A DNA stretch of 64,000 bases from assembly GCA_032718475.1 (NCBI GenBank), contig JAUCBJ010002711.1, forward strand, positions 1-64,000, given 5' to 3'. The DNA comes from Nemertoderma westbladi (taxonomy: Eukaryota; Xenacoelomorpha; Nemertodermatida; Nemertodermatidae). The position numbers and the translations under genes are program-made. Positions 43,037-53,985 of the stretch are shown here, piece after piece (positions within the stretch are counted from its first letter, which is position 1; each line of letters begins with the position of its first letter). The notes beneath the pieces are model-generated. The model searched no databases. It was not told where the DNA came from and saw nothing but the letters and a program-made list of their open reading frames with translations.

Positions 43037-45637
43037 ATGGACCCAAATCGCCAAATTATCGGCGAATTACGTAACACGATAGATCTACTGGAATATTCGC
43101 AACCCGGATCCCCTGACTTTGATACAAATTGGAACATTCTGCTAAATGAGAACGTACGAGAAATTAAATTCACCGGGCGAGAGGGACCGGATTCTAAGAA
43201 TCTACGAGCCCTCCGGTTAGCCGATGCTAGTACGAGACTGAAAAGAACTCGGAACGCAAAGGCAACCGGAGGGGACGATTCGTCGTTTTGGGAAACGTTC
43301 TGGCAGAGCGTCTACAGATCCCGATGTTTGATCTACGACAACGAGGGAAACGCGACGCCCACCTCGAAGGCGATTACGTTGGCGAGATGTCAGAGTTTCG
43401 TCGACGACAAGAGTACGTACCTCGCCCACTGGGGAAACCTGTCGGAGTGTACGGTGACGCTTCGAGAGGAACGCGTATCGATTATCCAAAACCGCGACGA
43501 CTACCAGGAAAAGTACGGGGCGAAAGAATACGGTCGATCCTTAGTCGTCGTCCTCGGAACCCTGGACGGTTTGGTACTGGTGTGCCGAATATTCCCGACA
43601 CCCAGACATGAAGTGCAGGCAGCCGGAGCGATCTGGTTGCTGCCTCCGGATATCCAAAAGATCCTCTTCGACTTCGACGTCATTAAAATCGGGTCGGATA
43701 TCAAGGCGGACGTCCGGAACGACTACGCGAACGCTCCCGCAGGAAGAAACCGACGAAATGACCTCAACGCACTTAGCCATTGCATCGACACTCAAACGCT
43801 GCTAGCCTGGTTACGATTCGCCGAGTTCATGCGAGGATTCCAAAAAGTGAGACCGACGAAATCCGGGATCGGCTACCTCGCTGTGCTCAACGGCGGTATC
43901 GACTTCAAACCCCAGAAATTCCGGGACTATAATAAAATATACGGCGGATACCCGGGATTAGAGATAAAGAGCGAGCGAGAGGGTCGATGGAAGGACGTCG
44001 ATCGGAAGTGGACGATACACCAAAGGTGGGAGAATCCCGATCGACGGAGCTATATCTACGTCGTTATGGAATGCTACACCGTCGCTAAGTTTATCTGCAA
44101 GACTCTAGATAACTTCATCACGGCGGTCCCCCTTTCCTTCGTCGACTACGACTGGAACGAGGTTATAAACCACGCGTTTAAAGCGGTCGAGAACATTACA
44201 CCGGGAGAATCAAAAACGCCCGCCGTTATCGATTCCTGGGACGAGAGCGGACCTTACGACATCCCTACGATTACCGAACTTCTCGGTGCGGAGGAGCCTC
44301 TGATCTCCTCGGAAGGGGAAGAGATATGGCTAAACGAGGGTGTTCTACTCTCCACCCCGAAGCGACAACTCGAACCGGAGGCCGCGTACGGACCGGCCGC
44401 CAAACGGGTTGCCTCGGCCGAACCGGTGAAGAGAGCAGGCGTCTACACCCCACGCGGCTCCGGTAGCCCCGCGAGAGAGGTAGCCACTACGGCTGCATTG
44501 AGCGACTTCGGCGACATATGCCAACGGTTATCCCCGTATCCTTTCCCGGGCGGCGAAGATTGGTCGTCGGAGATTCCGAGTACCAGCCACCAACGGACCC
44601 GCTCAGCGATACTGGTCGAGGAAGGCCCCAGCGATGCGCCGACACCCGACGATCTCCTCGGTATCCCTCCGTCGAAAACCCCGGCACCTCTTCGCCGACC
44701 AGCGGTGGCTACTACACCCGCCATTCCTCAGGACCCTATGCGACTAACCCGTTGGTACGCCGAGCAAACTGAATGGATCCACCGCCAGAAACGGTCGTCC
44801 GAGTTGAGACCATCGGGACATAAAGAGGGTTATCGAAGCGAGAACATACTACGCAAGAGCCCAGCATTCCGCGGGCTACCGACCACCGAGAATATTCCGA
44901 AGAGCGACCGACGTCTCGAATACTACGCCGGCGTCCCGATTCCGATATTCCCCGGTCGAGAGATGCAGTTGGAGGTATGCGGCGACTGCGGTTCGGAGCA
45001 GTGCCCACGCGGCAGAAGGAATCGGGTTACCGATTCTTGCCTCCAGCTCCTCGTGATACTCTATTGCCCATACTGCGCGATATCGGGCCACGACGTTTCG
45101 GTCTGTCCGATCCTTTATAACCTCTGCACCACGTGCGGTTTCCGTGGACATTCCACTAGCCCCCGCTGCTATATTAAATGTCCAACCAAAGACGTTACCG
45201 CTATGGGCAATATGGTCATGTTTGAGACATACGCAAACAGCCATTTAAAGACCAAGTTTCGGAGAAACGCTCGGAATATCGCGCAGGAGATGGCGTGCGG
45301 ATATTTCTCCTTCCCGGAACGCCTCCACACGTCGGCCTCGCTACCCTTCCATTACGTGGATCTGCTACTGAGCGCCGGATTATTCGGTCCATTCGAAGTT
45401 ATTAGACGATTATATTCGTATAAAGAGGAGTTCGGTGACGGAGAATGGTTCCTAGAGGCACGCAACTCCGAGTTGGAAAGACGAACCGACATGATCCCGT
45501 TGCCTTCAAAAGGAAGAGCCGCCAGGAGACAAGCCGAAGCGTTACTCACGATGGATGTTGACGCTCCTCTACCAGCCATAGCGATCGATGAGAGTCGACG
45601 GGCGAAGAGACGGAAGGCGTATCAGAAAAAGAAATAG
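43037..45637 (+). CDS. ORF2: fused exonuclease-like and zinc-knuckle accessory protein
   Basis: 866 residues from ATG 43037. N-terminal half: motif I D101-N-E103; two strands at about 190-205; motif II I-K-I-G-S-D-I-K-A-D225; D251-T-Q; a G-x-G-Y-L helix at about 285; motif III Y341-x3-E345. This is the layout of DEDD 3'-5' exonucleases of the RNase D/WRN group, with E in place of the final D, as in element A. Middle: Pro/Ser/Glu-rich linker (about 390-640). C-terminal half: CCHC knuckles C677-C680-H685-C690 and C697-C700-H705-x5-C711, a helical region and a basic tail. A copy of the 26-nt LTR motif sits at 43231-43256. No frameshift is needed here. Function is not established; nucleic-acid trimming linked to the element's own cDNA or RNA is a reasonable guess. 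Confidence 0.75.
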   Translation: MDPNRQIIGELRNTIDLLEYSQPGSPDFDTNWNILLNENVREIKFTGREGPDSKNLRALRLADASTRLKRTRNAKATGGDDSSFWETFWQSVYRSRCLIYDNEGNATPTSKAITLARCQSFVDDKSTYLAHWGNLSECTVTLREERVSIIQNRDDYQEKYGAKEYGRSLVVVLGTLDGLVLVCRIFPTPRHEVQAAGAIWLLPPDIQKILFDFDVIKIGSDIKADVRNDYANAPAGRNRRNDLNALSHCIDTQTLLAWLRFAEFMRGFQKVRPTKSGIGYLAVLNGGIDFKPQKFRDYNKIYGGYPGLEIKSEREGRWKDVDRKWTIHQRWENPDRRSYIYVVMECYTVAKFICKTLDNFITAVPLSFVDYDWNEVINHAFKAVENITPGESKTPAVIDSWDESGPYDIPTITELLGAEEPLISSEGEEIWLNEGVLLSTPKRQLEPEAAYGPAAKRVASAEPVKRAGVYTPRGSGSPAREVATTAALSDFGDICQRLSPYPFPGGEDWSSEIPSTSHQRTRSAILVEEGPSDAPTPDDLLGIPPSKTPAPLRRPAVATTPAIPQDPMRLTRWYAEQTEWIHRQKRSSELRPSGHKEGYRSENILRKSPAFRGLPTTENIPKSDRRLEYYAGVPIPIFPGREMQLEVCGDCGSEQCPRGRRNRVTDSCLQLLVILYCPYCAISGHDVSVCPILYNLCTTCGFRGHSTSPRCYIKCPTKDVTAMGNMVMFETYANSHLKTKFRRNARNIAQEMACGYFSFPERLHTSASLPFHYVDLLLSAGLFGPFEVIRRLYSYKEEFGDGEWFLEARNSELERRTDMIPLPSKGRAARRQAEALLTMDVDAPLPAIAIDESRRAKRRKAYQKKK

Positions 45638-45803
45638 TGGATTGGGATATTCCAGGAACATTTATCGAACATTTATTTTTATACAAACTCTAGGCCAAAT
45701 TAATTAAAAACTATGCAATATTAAATTTGGGATTTTTTATATTGGGAATGACCTACGCAAACTCAATCGACCGACAGACTTCACGAAGGTCATTGGGGGG
45801 GAC
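45638..45803 (+). promoter_or_regulatory. Element C 3' UTR, stem and polypurine tract
   Basis: AATGACCT (45747-45754) pairs with AGGTCATT (45787-45794), an eight-pair stem whose 3' arm is followed by GGGGGGGAC and the LTR start at 45804. It has the same form as the stem at 10022-10059 of element A, with a longer loop. Confidence 0.7.
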
Positions 45804-47389
45804 TGTTCGCGGTATTTCAACTTTCCATAACGCGAGTTGAATATTTTTGTATTTTATTAAAATTGATTATTCCGATATTACTACTGGGTGCGGGACCATG
45901 GGTTTTGGGCACATTCAATAAACTGGGGGCGATTTATGGGCGAACTTTGGGGCAACTTACAGGGTACGGGAATAATTTCATAGTTATAAGGGCCAGGGGG
46001 GATGGAAAATGCAAGCAGTATTCAGGTTAGCCTGAGTACTATTAGGCCCTGGCCAACTTCCTGCTGCCTGTAGGGGTGGATTTGGTAATGCGCCAGGCCT
46101 AAAGGACAAGGACTGCCCTTAGCGGTCCCTGGCCAACGGCAGCTACTACGAGACTGAAAAGAACTCGGAACGCTGACTGCTTGTGTCAGGGATTTGCGAC
46201 GGGCACCGACGGCCCCTTAGTAGCCAAGCCGTTCTGGTTCTCAATGATCGAACCCCGGGGTTCGTGAGGGGTGGAGCGGACACGCGAACAGGTGGCCAAC
46301 TTAAGACTGCCCCCTGACCTAAGCCGTACTGGTTCTCGATGACCGATCCCTTCGGGGTTCGTGAGGGGTGGGACGGACATGCGAAAGGGCTGGCCACAGG
46401 ACTGGTTTGACAAGGACTGCCCTTCGCGGTCTCGGGTCAACTGCAGCTACTACGAGCCTGAAAAGAACTCGGAACGCTGACTGCTTGACTGGGATTTGCG
46501 ACGGGAACCGACGACAGACCCCTTAGCCAAGCCGTTCTGGTTCTCGATGATCGCTCCCTTCGGGGTTCGTGAGGGGTGGAACGGACACGCGATGGGGTCG
46601 AAAGACAAAGGACTAGACTCGACTAGACTCTACTGGCCTACCGACCGTTCGGAGCAGTTTCTCGGCTGCCGAAGCGACTACGAGCCTGAAACGGACTCGG
46701 AAAGCCTAGGTGGTTGGGTTTCTGTAATGAACTGACGGACCCCTAGCCAAGCCGTTCTGGTTCTCGATGATCGAACCCTTCGGGGTTCGTGAGGGGTGGA
46801 ACGGACACGCGAACGGGTCCACCGACACGACAGACTCTTAGCCAAGCCGTACTGGTTCTCGATGACCGAACCCTTCGGGGTTCGAGAGGGGTGGTACGGA
46901 TACGCGACAGAGTCTACCGACTGGACCGACCCTTAGCCAAGCCGGGCTGGTTCTCGATGATCGTTCCCTTCGGGGTTCGTGAGGGGTGGAACGGACACGC
47001 GACAGGGTCGACCGACACCGACACTACGGCACTAAGACTGGGACTGAGGGAAAATCTGGGGAACATTAGGTAGGCTAAAATTCTGAGCGAACAGTGGGTT
47101 ATTAAATAATATACCGTAGGGATTTATATTATCGTGTATAATTATTGTGAATATTTGGTGTATATTGATTTGGGGAAGCCCAAAATTATTCTTAATCAGG
47201 TTTTCAACTATAGGAAGTTACATTAAAGAGTATATCCAACTAATGCAGCTTTTCTCAACCGCAAACTTGCATCTTAGAAATATTCCCTCCCCACAATCAA
47301 TATCCGGTGACTGGCCGGGGCTCGGTGGTCTGTTAAGTCACGTCTCCAGCATCGGCGTTTTTCCCCCTGGTGTAGGAATAACGGCAACA
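45804..47389 (+). repeat. Element C 3' LTR
   Basis: 1,586 bp, TGTTCGCGG...CGGCAACA, followed by GAACG (47390-47394). About eight differences from the 5' LTR seen by eye, five of them CpG transitions. Confidence 0.95.
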
Positions 47390-49189
47390 GAACGGTTAGG
47401 AAGTAGGGGCAGCCATCGCTGTAAGGTAAACCCCCGTCTAAAGAATAAGTCGTACTACTGGGTTAGAACGCATACTACCTAATCATTTCGGAGTCTGCAT
47501 GTCCTGTAGTTTATTTAGGCTTGAGAGTAGTCTGCCATCGTTTAGTCTGTACTTTGTTTGTGTAAGTCTGTACGGGTAGCGTATAATATTTATTTAGATA
47601 ATTTGTAGGCTGGATAGTTGTCTGGCTGTTATTAGGTCTGAACGGATTGCAGTGTGTGTAGAGCCTCTGTCCGATAAAGAACGGTTAGGAAGTAGGGGCA
47701 GCCAATGCTGTAAGGTAAACCCCCATCTAAAGAATAAGTCGTACTACTGAGTTAGAACGCATACTACCTAATCATTTCGGAGTCTGCATATACCGTAGTT
47801 TGTTTAGGCTTGATAGTAGTCTGTCAGTATTTGGTCTGCATTTTGTTTGAGTGGTTTGTACGCGTAGCGTAATATTTATTATTCAGAGTTTATGCGATTA
47901 TTCGCAACATTCATTCCCCAAGTTTGTTCCTACAGTAATTGTGTTTGTTATACATACCGTTATAGTTAAACTAACCCCGGTACTACACGGGCTGCTTGGC
48001 GTAGGTAAAGACTGGTGATTTTGTGCACCGGTCACTCCAGCAGATGACGTGGTTCTTTTAGCTGTTCAAGTATATTTAACTTCTGATTATATGTTGTACA
48101 AGTACTCGTACCTAATTTAGGGTTTAGTGTACAGTGCTTTCCGAAAGTAATTAGAGTAGGTATTATATTTGTGTTGTAAAGTGGTTGATAGGCACTTTCG
48201 ATTAGCTCTATTAACTTCTAGGTAGGAACACTCCGTGATACATAACGTAGTACCTATAGCGATACGGCTATAGGTCGTCAGGCGGTGGTATTTTCCCATC
48301 TGGACAACGCAGTGTATTTACTACTACATATTATTTTCAAATACCGCAGTACCCTGTCCGTTGTAATAACCAGATTTCTAACCCTTTGTTAGGCTGGTTT
48401 GTAGACTTCTTGTAAAATTACCCTAAAAATTCGTATTTTGTGTTTTTTGTAAATTTTTGTGTTTATTTAGAGATTTTAATCTCACCCGAATTGTACGTAA
48501 TTTGTAGTATTAAGTAACTTAGGTAAATTAGAATTATTTGTTTTAGTGTCCTATAAGTAACACTTCACTGAAAGCGCACCGCTTTGTGTAGTGATTACTC
48601 CCCAGAAATAATAACATTTATTTCAAACATTGACAAAACCCATTAAAACGGGTATATATATTATAAATCAAATCTAACGATTTATAAATAGTAGGCCTAC
48701 CATACAACCATTAGGTCTCAATATCAGTTGGACTACTGCTCAAATAACGGTAATAAAGTAAGTAAAGTAACCAAGTAACCCTAAAATTCAGAAATTCAAT
48801 TATTTAAAATAATTGATATACCGGTATTTACGATAGGCCTATTATCTTTATTTCTATAAATTTAGGCTGAAATTATACCGGTACTGGTAATTAATTCTAG
48901 TCCAGAATTATATATACTACAAACTGTAAACTGTATACCGGTATTCCCGATAGGCCTATTATATATTTATATATATTTGTGCTAAAATTATACCGGTATT
49001 CTGTGATAAACCTAGTCTGTAATAATACTTATATATACTATAAGCATACTGGTATACTAATATTATATATATATCACGCTACATTGAGTAGCAGTATCGG
49101 TAATTAATTACTAGGCTAACAGTGATACTGAATTACTAGACTTGCTTTAACTGTAATATAGCAGTAGGCATTCAACTGTACAATCAAAC
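47390..49189 (+). other. B2 leader, part 2
   Basis: Resumes the first large leader unit at the GAACG duplication, then the second unit (from about 47597), then TATA- and TACCGGTAT-rich sequence up to the gag ATG. No gene seen. Confidence 0.8.
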
Positions 49190-52100
49190 ATGTCTGACTC
49201 ACAACAAACACTGTCTGATAGTCTCATAGAAAGTGTTAGAATGACTGTTAGACAGTGCCTTAACGCCACTTCTTCTCAAGAAGAAAGCGAAGGGACAGCG
49301 GAGGGGCCGCAAAAGAGAGATGCCATTGACATCTATCTGTCAGACTATCAACGTTTTTTAGGTGATGACAAGTTGAGGAGAAGGTTAGATGGACTTAGCC
49401 CTAATAGTGAAGGAACCAAGCTTGTGCTGGACGCAATCGATGCGGAAATGTTAGCGGCGAACCAGGCTAAATTCGATGAACAACTCCGCATCGCTAGAGA
49501 CCAAGAAGAACAAGTAAGGAAAAAACGTATAGAAGACAGAAAGATAGCAGCAGTGGCAGAGGCAGAAAGAAAAGCGGCAGCAGCAGAAGCAGAGGCAGAA
49601 AGAAAAGCGGCAGCAGCAGAAGCAGAGGCAAAGGCAAAAGCGGCAGCAGCAGAAGCAGCGGCAGAGGCAAAAGCGGCAGCGGCAGAGGCAAAAGCGGCAG
49701 CGGTGGCGGAAGCAGAACGGAGAGCGGCTGAAGAGATCGCCCAACTGGAGTTGGAAAATCTTCAAGAGAAGCAAGACGACTTCAGTAAACAGTTAACAGC
49801 TAGTAATATGCAGATGATGAATCGATCTACTCCCAAAAGACAGGGTTATACATCATCTGAGGAAGGCGATACCACCGATACTGAAGGCAAAGGAAATCGA
49901 TCTCGCCTAAGCAGACGCAAAAGAACATCCCACCGTCAAAAATTGCCTGATTTGCCTCCAGCTGTTAGAAGGCAACTAAATAACACCAACTTAGGTAGTA
50001 CAGAACCCACAGACCAAATAATTACAATAGAGAGACTCCCTACTATAGTAGATGAGCCCGAAATAGTTAGGTCTGTTCCCGAAGCCACCCTTTCGGTCGT
50101 AGAGACACCTGTACTCCCTGAACCTACCTCTCAATTCCCTTTGCACAGCACTAAGCTACCTGTGCCCAGCAGAACAGTCCGTGAGACAGTTCATGCCCTG
50201 GACTCCGAGCGAAATATCCATGATTTGTCGCCCGTTGTCCCTCGTCCGCCCGCTACAACGTTGGCGAATCCCGCTTCGGCGGTTGAATGGGTGGATGAGA
50301 GACGACGGGGGATGGATCTCCTGCTCGGACAGATGCAGGAGACCGTTCAGCAATTCAAGGGCACAGTAAGGGAAAGTAGGCTAGAGTTGCAAGAAGTGCA
50401 GCAAAGTATCGCGCTAGAACGCGATAAATTAGTAAATACACAAAGGGGTATACCACCACCCCCTGTAACAATGTGTCAACCTGTTAGGTCTGAAGTATCA
50501 CATGCACAAGGTGTGGAGCCTACACGCATCTATACTGCTAGCGAAGTAGAAACTCCTATAGTGAACCCTATTAAGGGTAGTTATAGACCTGTTGATAATG
50601 ATATTCCCTATAGACCGGATCATAATCCGAGAAATTTATATACCGATAACTCGATATTAAATAACACGATGGCCCAAGAAAGTTTTACGCGTCAAATGGC
50701 TAGAACCGAAGCCCGGCAAGCGGTAAAGGTGGGAGAGATCGTCAAGTTCAATGGAGATGAGATGAAATGGTTACCTTTTAATGAATATTACAAAGATAAC
50801 ATACAGAACTCTGTGCTATCTAATGGAGAGAAACTTAGATTCCTCATCGAGTGCTTGGAAGGATCTCCCAAGTTAATGGCGTTAAAGTTTATTGGACATC
50901 CAGACGGATTAAGACAAGTTTGGGATACACTAAACATCAGGTATGGTAATAGGACTAACATAGCTAGGTATTTATATGCGAAATTAATGGCGCCCCGAAA
51001 GTTTCTTAGCAGCGGGATTATAGAGTTTTCCGATGAGATTCAGGAGATCTGTAGACAACTAGATTGGTTAGGTAAGTCTCATGAATACCAGAATTCTATG
51101 GTTGTAGGAGCCTTAGCATCTACTTTGCCCAAGGGTGGAGTAGGTACACGCTGGGACAAGAAGGTGTTATATATGATGGAACAACAACAACGAGACCCTA
51201 CCATGGCTGATCTCATGTCATTCTTGGATAGTGAGGTGAAATTACAGCTCATAAAGCAGTCCAGAGAGAAGACAGCGGAAAGTAATGTAAGTAAGAAACC
51301 CGTTTCTAGGAGAAGGGTAACACCAGTATGTTATACCGACGACGGTGAAAGCCAAACCTCTCAAGGAGAGGACAGCGGGAAAGACACTGACAGGTCTTAT
51401 TATGTCAATAAAATGCCTAAAGATCAGGTAAGTAAATCCAAGTCTCGACCCAATGACAGAAGGGAACCGGTACAAAAAACCCCTCCTACGTCTCCTAAAA
51501 GAACTCAGGTGAGAAAGCCCGAGGAAAGAACAAGTGTGCACCACATAGCACAGGTTAAAGTAAGTAACATCAAGCCGAAATGTGTGCTGTGCGACGGGCC
51601 CCACCGTTTAAATGCGTGTGATAAATTCCTGAGGAAGTCACTAAAGGATAGACGTGAAGTCATGTGGGATAAGCGGTTGTGTTATAATTGCCTCAGACGA
51701 GGACACCAACGGCGAACCTGTTACTCCGATGCAAGGTGTGCAAAGTGCGGCGCAAAACATCATATCTTGTTGCACACGGAATTCGAACGAAACAGCCCGA
51801 GTCAGGTAAGTGAGTCCGAACTACATGTCCAATTCAGTGATGTGAACGACACTGATCAATCTGAGATGGAAGGATTCTATACGGACGAGTTCTCCGACGA
51901 AAACGAATCCTGTTACTTAATAAACACCACCGCAGTGTATCGAGCACTCATGTATGAGAAAGACACAGACAGAGACCTCACCCTAACTACTTCAGATCAA
52001 CAACCATCTTGGAAAGCGCCAACTTCCAATATAGGAATCCGAGAATTTCCTGTAGTCCAGTTACGGGTCCACGGACCTCAGAAGAGCTATATAGTGAACG

Positions 52101-52705
52101 CCCTCCTGGACTCCGGTAGCACAGGAACATTCATCGATAAAGAACTAGCCGAAGTCATCTTTGCTGGACAACCCAAGTTCCGAACCAAGCTAAACATGTC
52201 AGGGATCATGCAGGTTTGGAATTCTACTGTAGCTGCCGACTATTATATAGGTGAGTTGTCCACTCCACAGGATAAACTAGGAGAATACAGTATAAGGTCA
52301 GTAAAAATGGTGGCAATAAAGAACTTCGCTACCACCCAAGTGAAACCTTATAATTGGGACGAAGATGATCATGTCCAACAACTTAACATCCCTAGATTCG
52401 ACACCGATTATCCTGGAGTACAAATATTAATCGGTCAAAACGCGCATGAGGCGCTGGAGACATTAGAGAAACGACCTACTCAACCGCAACCACTTCAGAC
52501 CTATGCGGTAAGAACTAGAGTAGGTTGGTACCTTACTGGACCTTCCCGTAGAACGCTCAGGGAAAGACTGCTTCAAGATCGCGTCTGCCAGGTGAGTGAA
52601 TGGGAAGACGATACTAGTGAGGAAGACGACCCAACTGAGGGAACACCATACTCCTCAGATAATGACGATATTAGCTCCAATGTAGATCAATGGAGAGATG
52701 CCTAA
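49190..52705 (+). CDS. gag: Family B Gag-protease (B2), intact ORF without RT
   Basis: 1,171 residues from ATG 49190. Compared with B1 it has an in-frame deletion of roughly 115 codons near the N-terminus. An Ala/Glu/Lys-rich coiled coil at 49540-49740; a DUF1759-like gag domain at about residues 500-690; CCHC knuckle C831-C834-H839-C844; a second Cys/His group; retropepsin D974-S-G. After protease the frame reaches N-V-D-Q-W-R, which belongs after RNase H, and stops at once in foreign sequence. It could make particles and mature them, but not reverse transcribe or integrate by itself. Confidence 0.88.
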   Translation: MSDSQQTLSDSLIESVRMTVRQCLNATSSQEESEGTAEGPQKRDAIDIYLSDYQRFLGDDKLRRRLDGLSPNSEGTKLVLDAIDAEMLAANQAKFDEQLRIARDQEEQVRKKRIEDRKIAAVAEAERKAAAAEAEAERKAAAAEAEAKAKAAAAEAAAEAKAAAAEAKAAAVAEAERRAAEEIAQLELENLQEKQDDFSKQLTASNMQMMNRSTPKRQGYTSSEEGDTTDTEGKGNRSRLSRRKRTSHRQKLPDLPPAVRRQLNNTNLGSTEPTDQIITIERLPTIVDEPEIVRSVPEATLSVVETPVLPEPTSQFPLHSTKLPVPSRTVRETVHALDSERNIHDLSPVVPRPPATTLANPASAVEWVDERRRGMDLLLGQMQETVQQFKGTVRESRLELQEVQQSIALERDKLVNTQRGIPPPPVTMCQPVRSEVSHAQGVEPTRIYTASEVETPIVNPIKGSYRPVDNDIPYRPDHNPRNLYTDNSILNNTMAQESFTRQMARTEARQAVKVGEIVKFNGDEMKWLPFNEYYKDNIQNSVLSNGEKLRFLIECLEGSPKLMALKFIGHPDGLRQVWDTLNIRYGNRTNIARYLYAKLMAPRKFLSSGIIEFSDEIQEICRQLDWLGKSHEYQNSMVVGALASTLPKGGVGTRWDKKVLYMMEQQQRDPTMADLMSFLDSEVKLQLIKQSREKTAESNVSKKPVSRRRVTPVCYTDDGESQTSQGEDSGKDTDRSYYVNKMPKDQVSKSKSRPNDRREPVQKTPPTSPKRTQVRKPEERTSVHHIAQVKVSNIKPKCVLCDGPHRLNACDKFLRKSLKDRREVMWDKRLCYNCLRRGHQRRTCYSDARCAKCGAKHHILLHTEFERNSPSQVSESELHVQFSDVNDTDQSEMEGFYTDEFSDENESCYLINTTAVYRALMYEKDTDRDLTLTTSDQQPSWKAPTSNIGIREFPVVQLRVHGPQKSYIVNALLDSGSTGTFIDKELAEVIFAGQPKFRTKLNMSGIMQVWNSTVAADYYIGELSTPQDKLGEYSIRSVKMVAIKNFATTQVKPYNWDEDDHVQQLNIPRFDTDYPGVQILIGQNAHEALETLEKRPTQPQPLQTYAVRTRVGWYLTGPSRRTLRERLLQDRVCQVSEWEDDTSEEDDPTEGTPYSSDNDDISSNVDQWRDA

Positions 52706-53985
52706 GGAGGTGAGGTCTCTATAGGGGTGTCTCCAACAGGCGGCGGCGGACTCGTGAGGGTCTGGGGGCACGTTAAATTGATCTATAGTGCAAGGGAGTT
52801 ACTGAAGGCCCTCGTGTCTAGCGAACCATGAATTGACATGGTGCCGTGGTACCGTCTAGTCGGCCTGTTGCCGTACTGCCAGTCCTGTACACAGTAGGGG
52901 TGGTGGCTTAGTGTGATCTGTGGTTTATGTGGTCTATGTGGTAGGTCTATGTTTGGTATGTATGAGTTGACTAGACTCTTTACTGTCTCCGATCGGTTGC
53001 CAAAACGTGTCTTTTCCCAGGGTAGCACTATTGGAATGGAGGTGTTGCATCGGAATGGACAGGTTCCTGATGATTCTGTTGGTACTACTATTGGAATGGA
53101 GGTGGCACCCGGAATATCGGCTGCAAGGAGGGGTTGGTGTTGTAGTGTGGTCCGAGTGAATGATACTCTGGAATCTGTGGTTTGTATGTGTACGTGGTAT
53201 ACGTGAGTGTATGTATGGCCACTGCGAGTGGGTATGGGAACCCTTACCGGTTGGTTCAGTCGCCGCTGGTTATTAGTAGGACCATATTTTACTGCGCCCC
53301 AGCATACTTTGTGCACACAAAGTTATTTTACCCTGTCGGTAAAATAAAGTACTCTCGACTTTTTATTAGTCGATACAATTTTGTCCCCTCTGATTTTGTC
53401 ATCGATTTTGTCTTCCCCGATTATGTCCTCTGTGTGTGCGTGGTATGCGTCAGAATTTGTGTTTACCGTAGTGTACTTGATATTGTGAACATCTATTGAG
53501 TACACGTGTACAGTGACTGGTAAGTGGTTACTTGTTCCTAGCTTTCGAGCTAGTCAGTATTGTTTGCGGAACCGACTTCCCCTCAATACTGCCGGCGAGG
53601 CGGGTGAAAACGGTCAATATTCCATGTGGGTAGCGCAAGCCCGCTTGGGACAAGACCGTCGGTTTGGCTCAAGGGCGACCTTGATGCTCGATCGCTATCG
53701 ACTGGTCCACCCGCCGGTTGACTCTCTGAGTTGGCTCAATGTACAGTCAGGCCACAGTAAGTTGACAGTAGGCGAATGCCATTCTATTCGGCTACACACG
53801 ACGAGCTGTGCCGGTGTGATCGGGGGATTGAAAAGTGAACCCGGGAAGCATCGGGCTACCCTCCGGCCCAGTCTGATAAAAACGGAGTCGGACTGGCCCC
53901 AAGGGTGGTGGGACAGCGTCCGCCTCATGGGTGCGCCTCGGAGTCATCAGAGAGGAGCCCAGAAGGACGCAAGCGTGCCCCAAGA
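52699..53985 (+). other. Unidentified 1.29-kb insert in the pol remnant of B2
   Basis: Absent from B1, where the flanking sequences join directly (23080-23110). It has GT-rich segments (52910-53220) and a more GC-rich right half (53560-53980). ORFs of 97-159 codons occur in different frames but show nothing I recognise. No terminal repeats or poly(A) tail are seen; a possible short duplication is GCC at the two edges. Confidence 0.6.

Larger units (their letters stand above)
32891..47389 (+). mobile_element. C: complete BEL/Pao element with exonuclease-like accessory gene
   Basis: 14.5 kb, flanked by GAACG duplications (32886-32890, 47390-47394). The empty site ATAAAGAACGGTTAGG is seen intact in B1 at 17382. 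Order: LTR (1,586 bp), leader, 63-codon ORF, gag-pol with two in-frame stops, repeat spacer, ORF2 (866 codons), stem plus polypurine tract, LTR (1,586 bp). By eye the LTRs differ at about eight positions (about 99.5% identity), so the insertion is recent. It is the youngest layer of the nest. Confidence 0.95.

Noticed and set aside
53930-53985. Hammerhead ribozyme on the minus strand (CTGATGACTCC)
   Set aside because: The GAAAC box and flanking stems needed for the fold are not present nearby.
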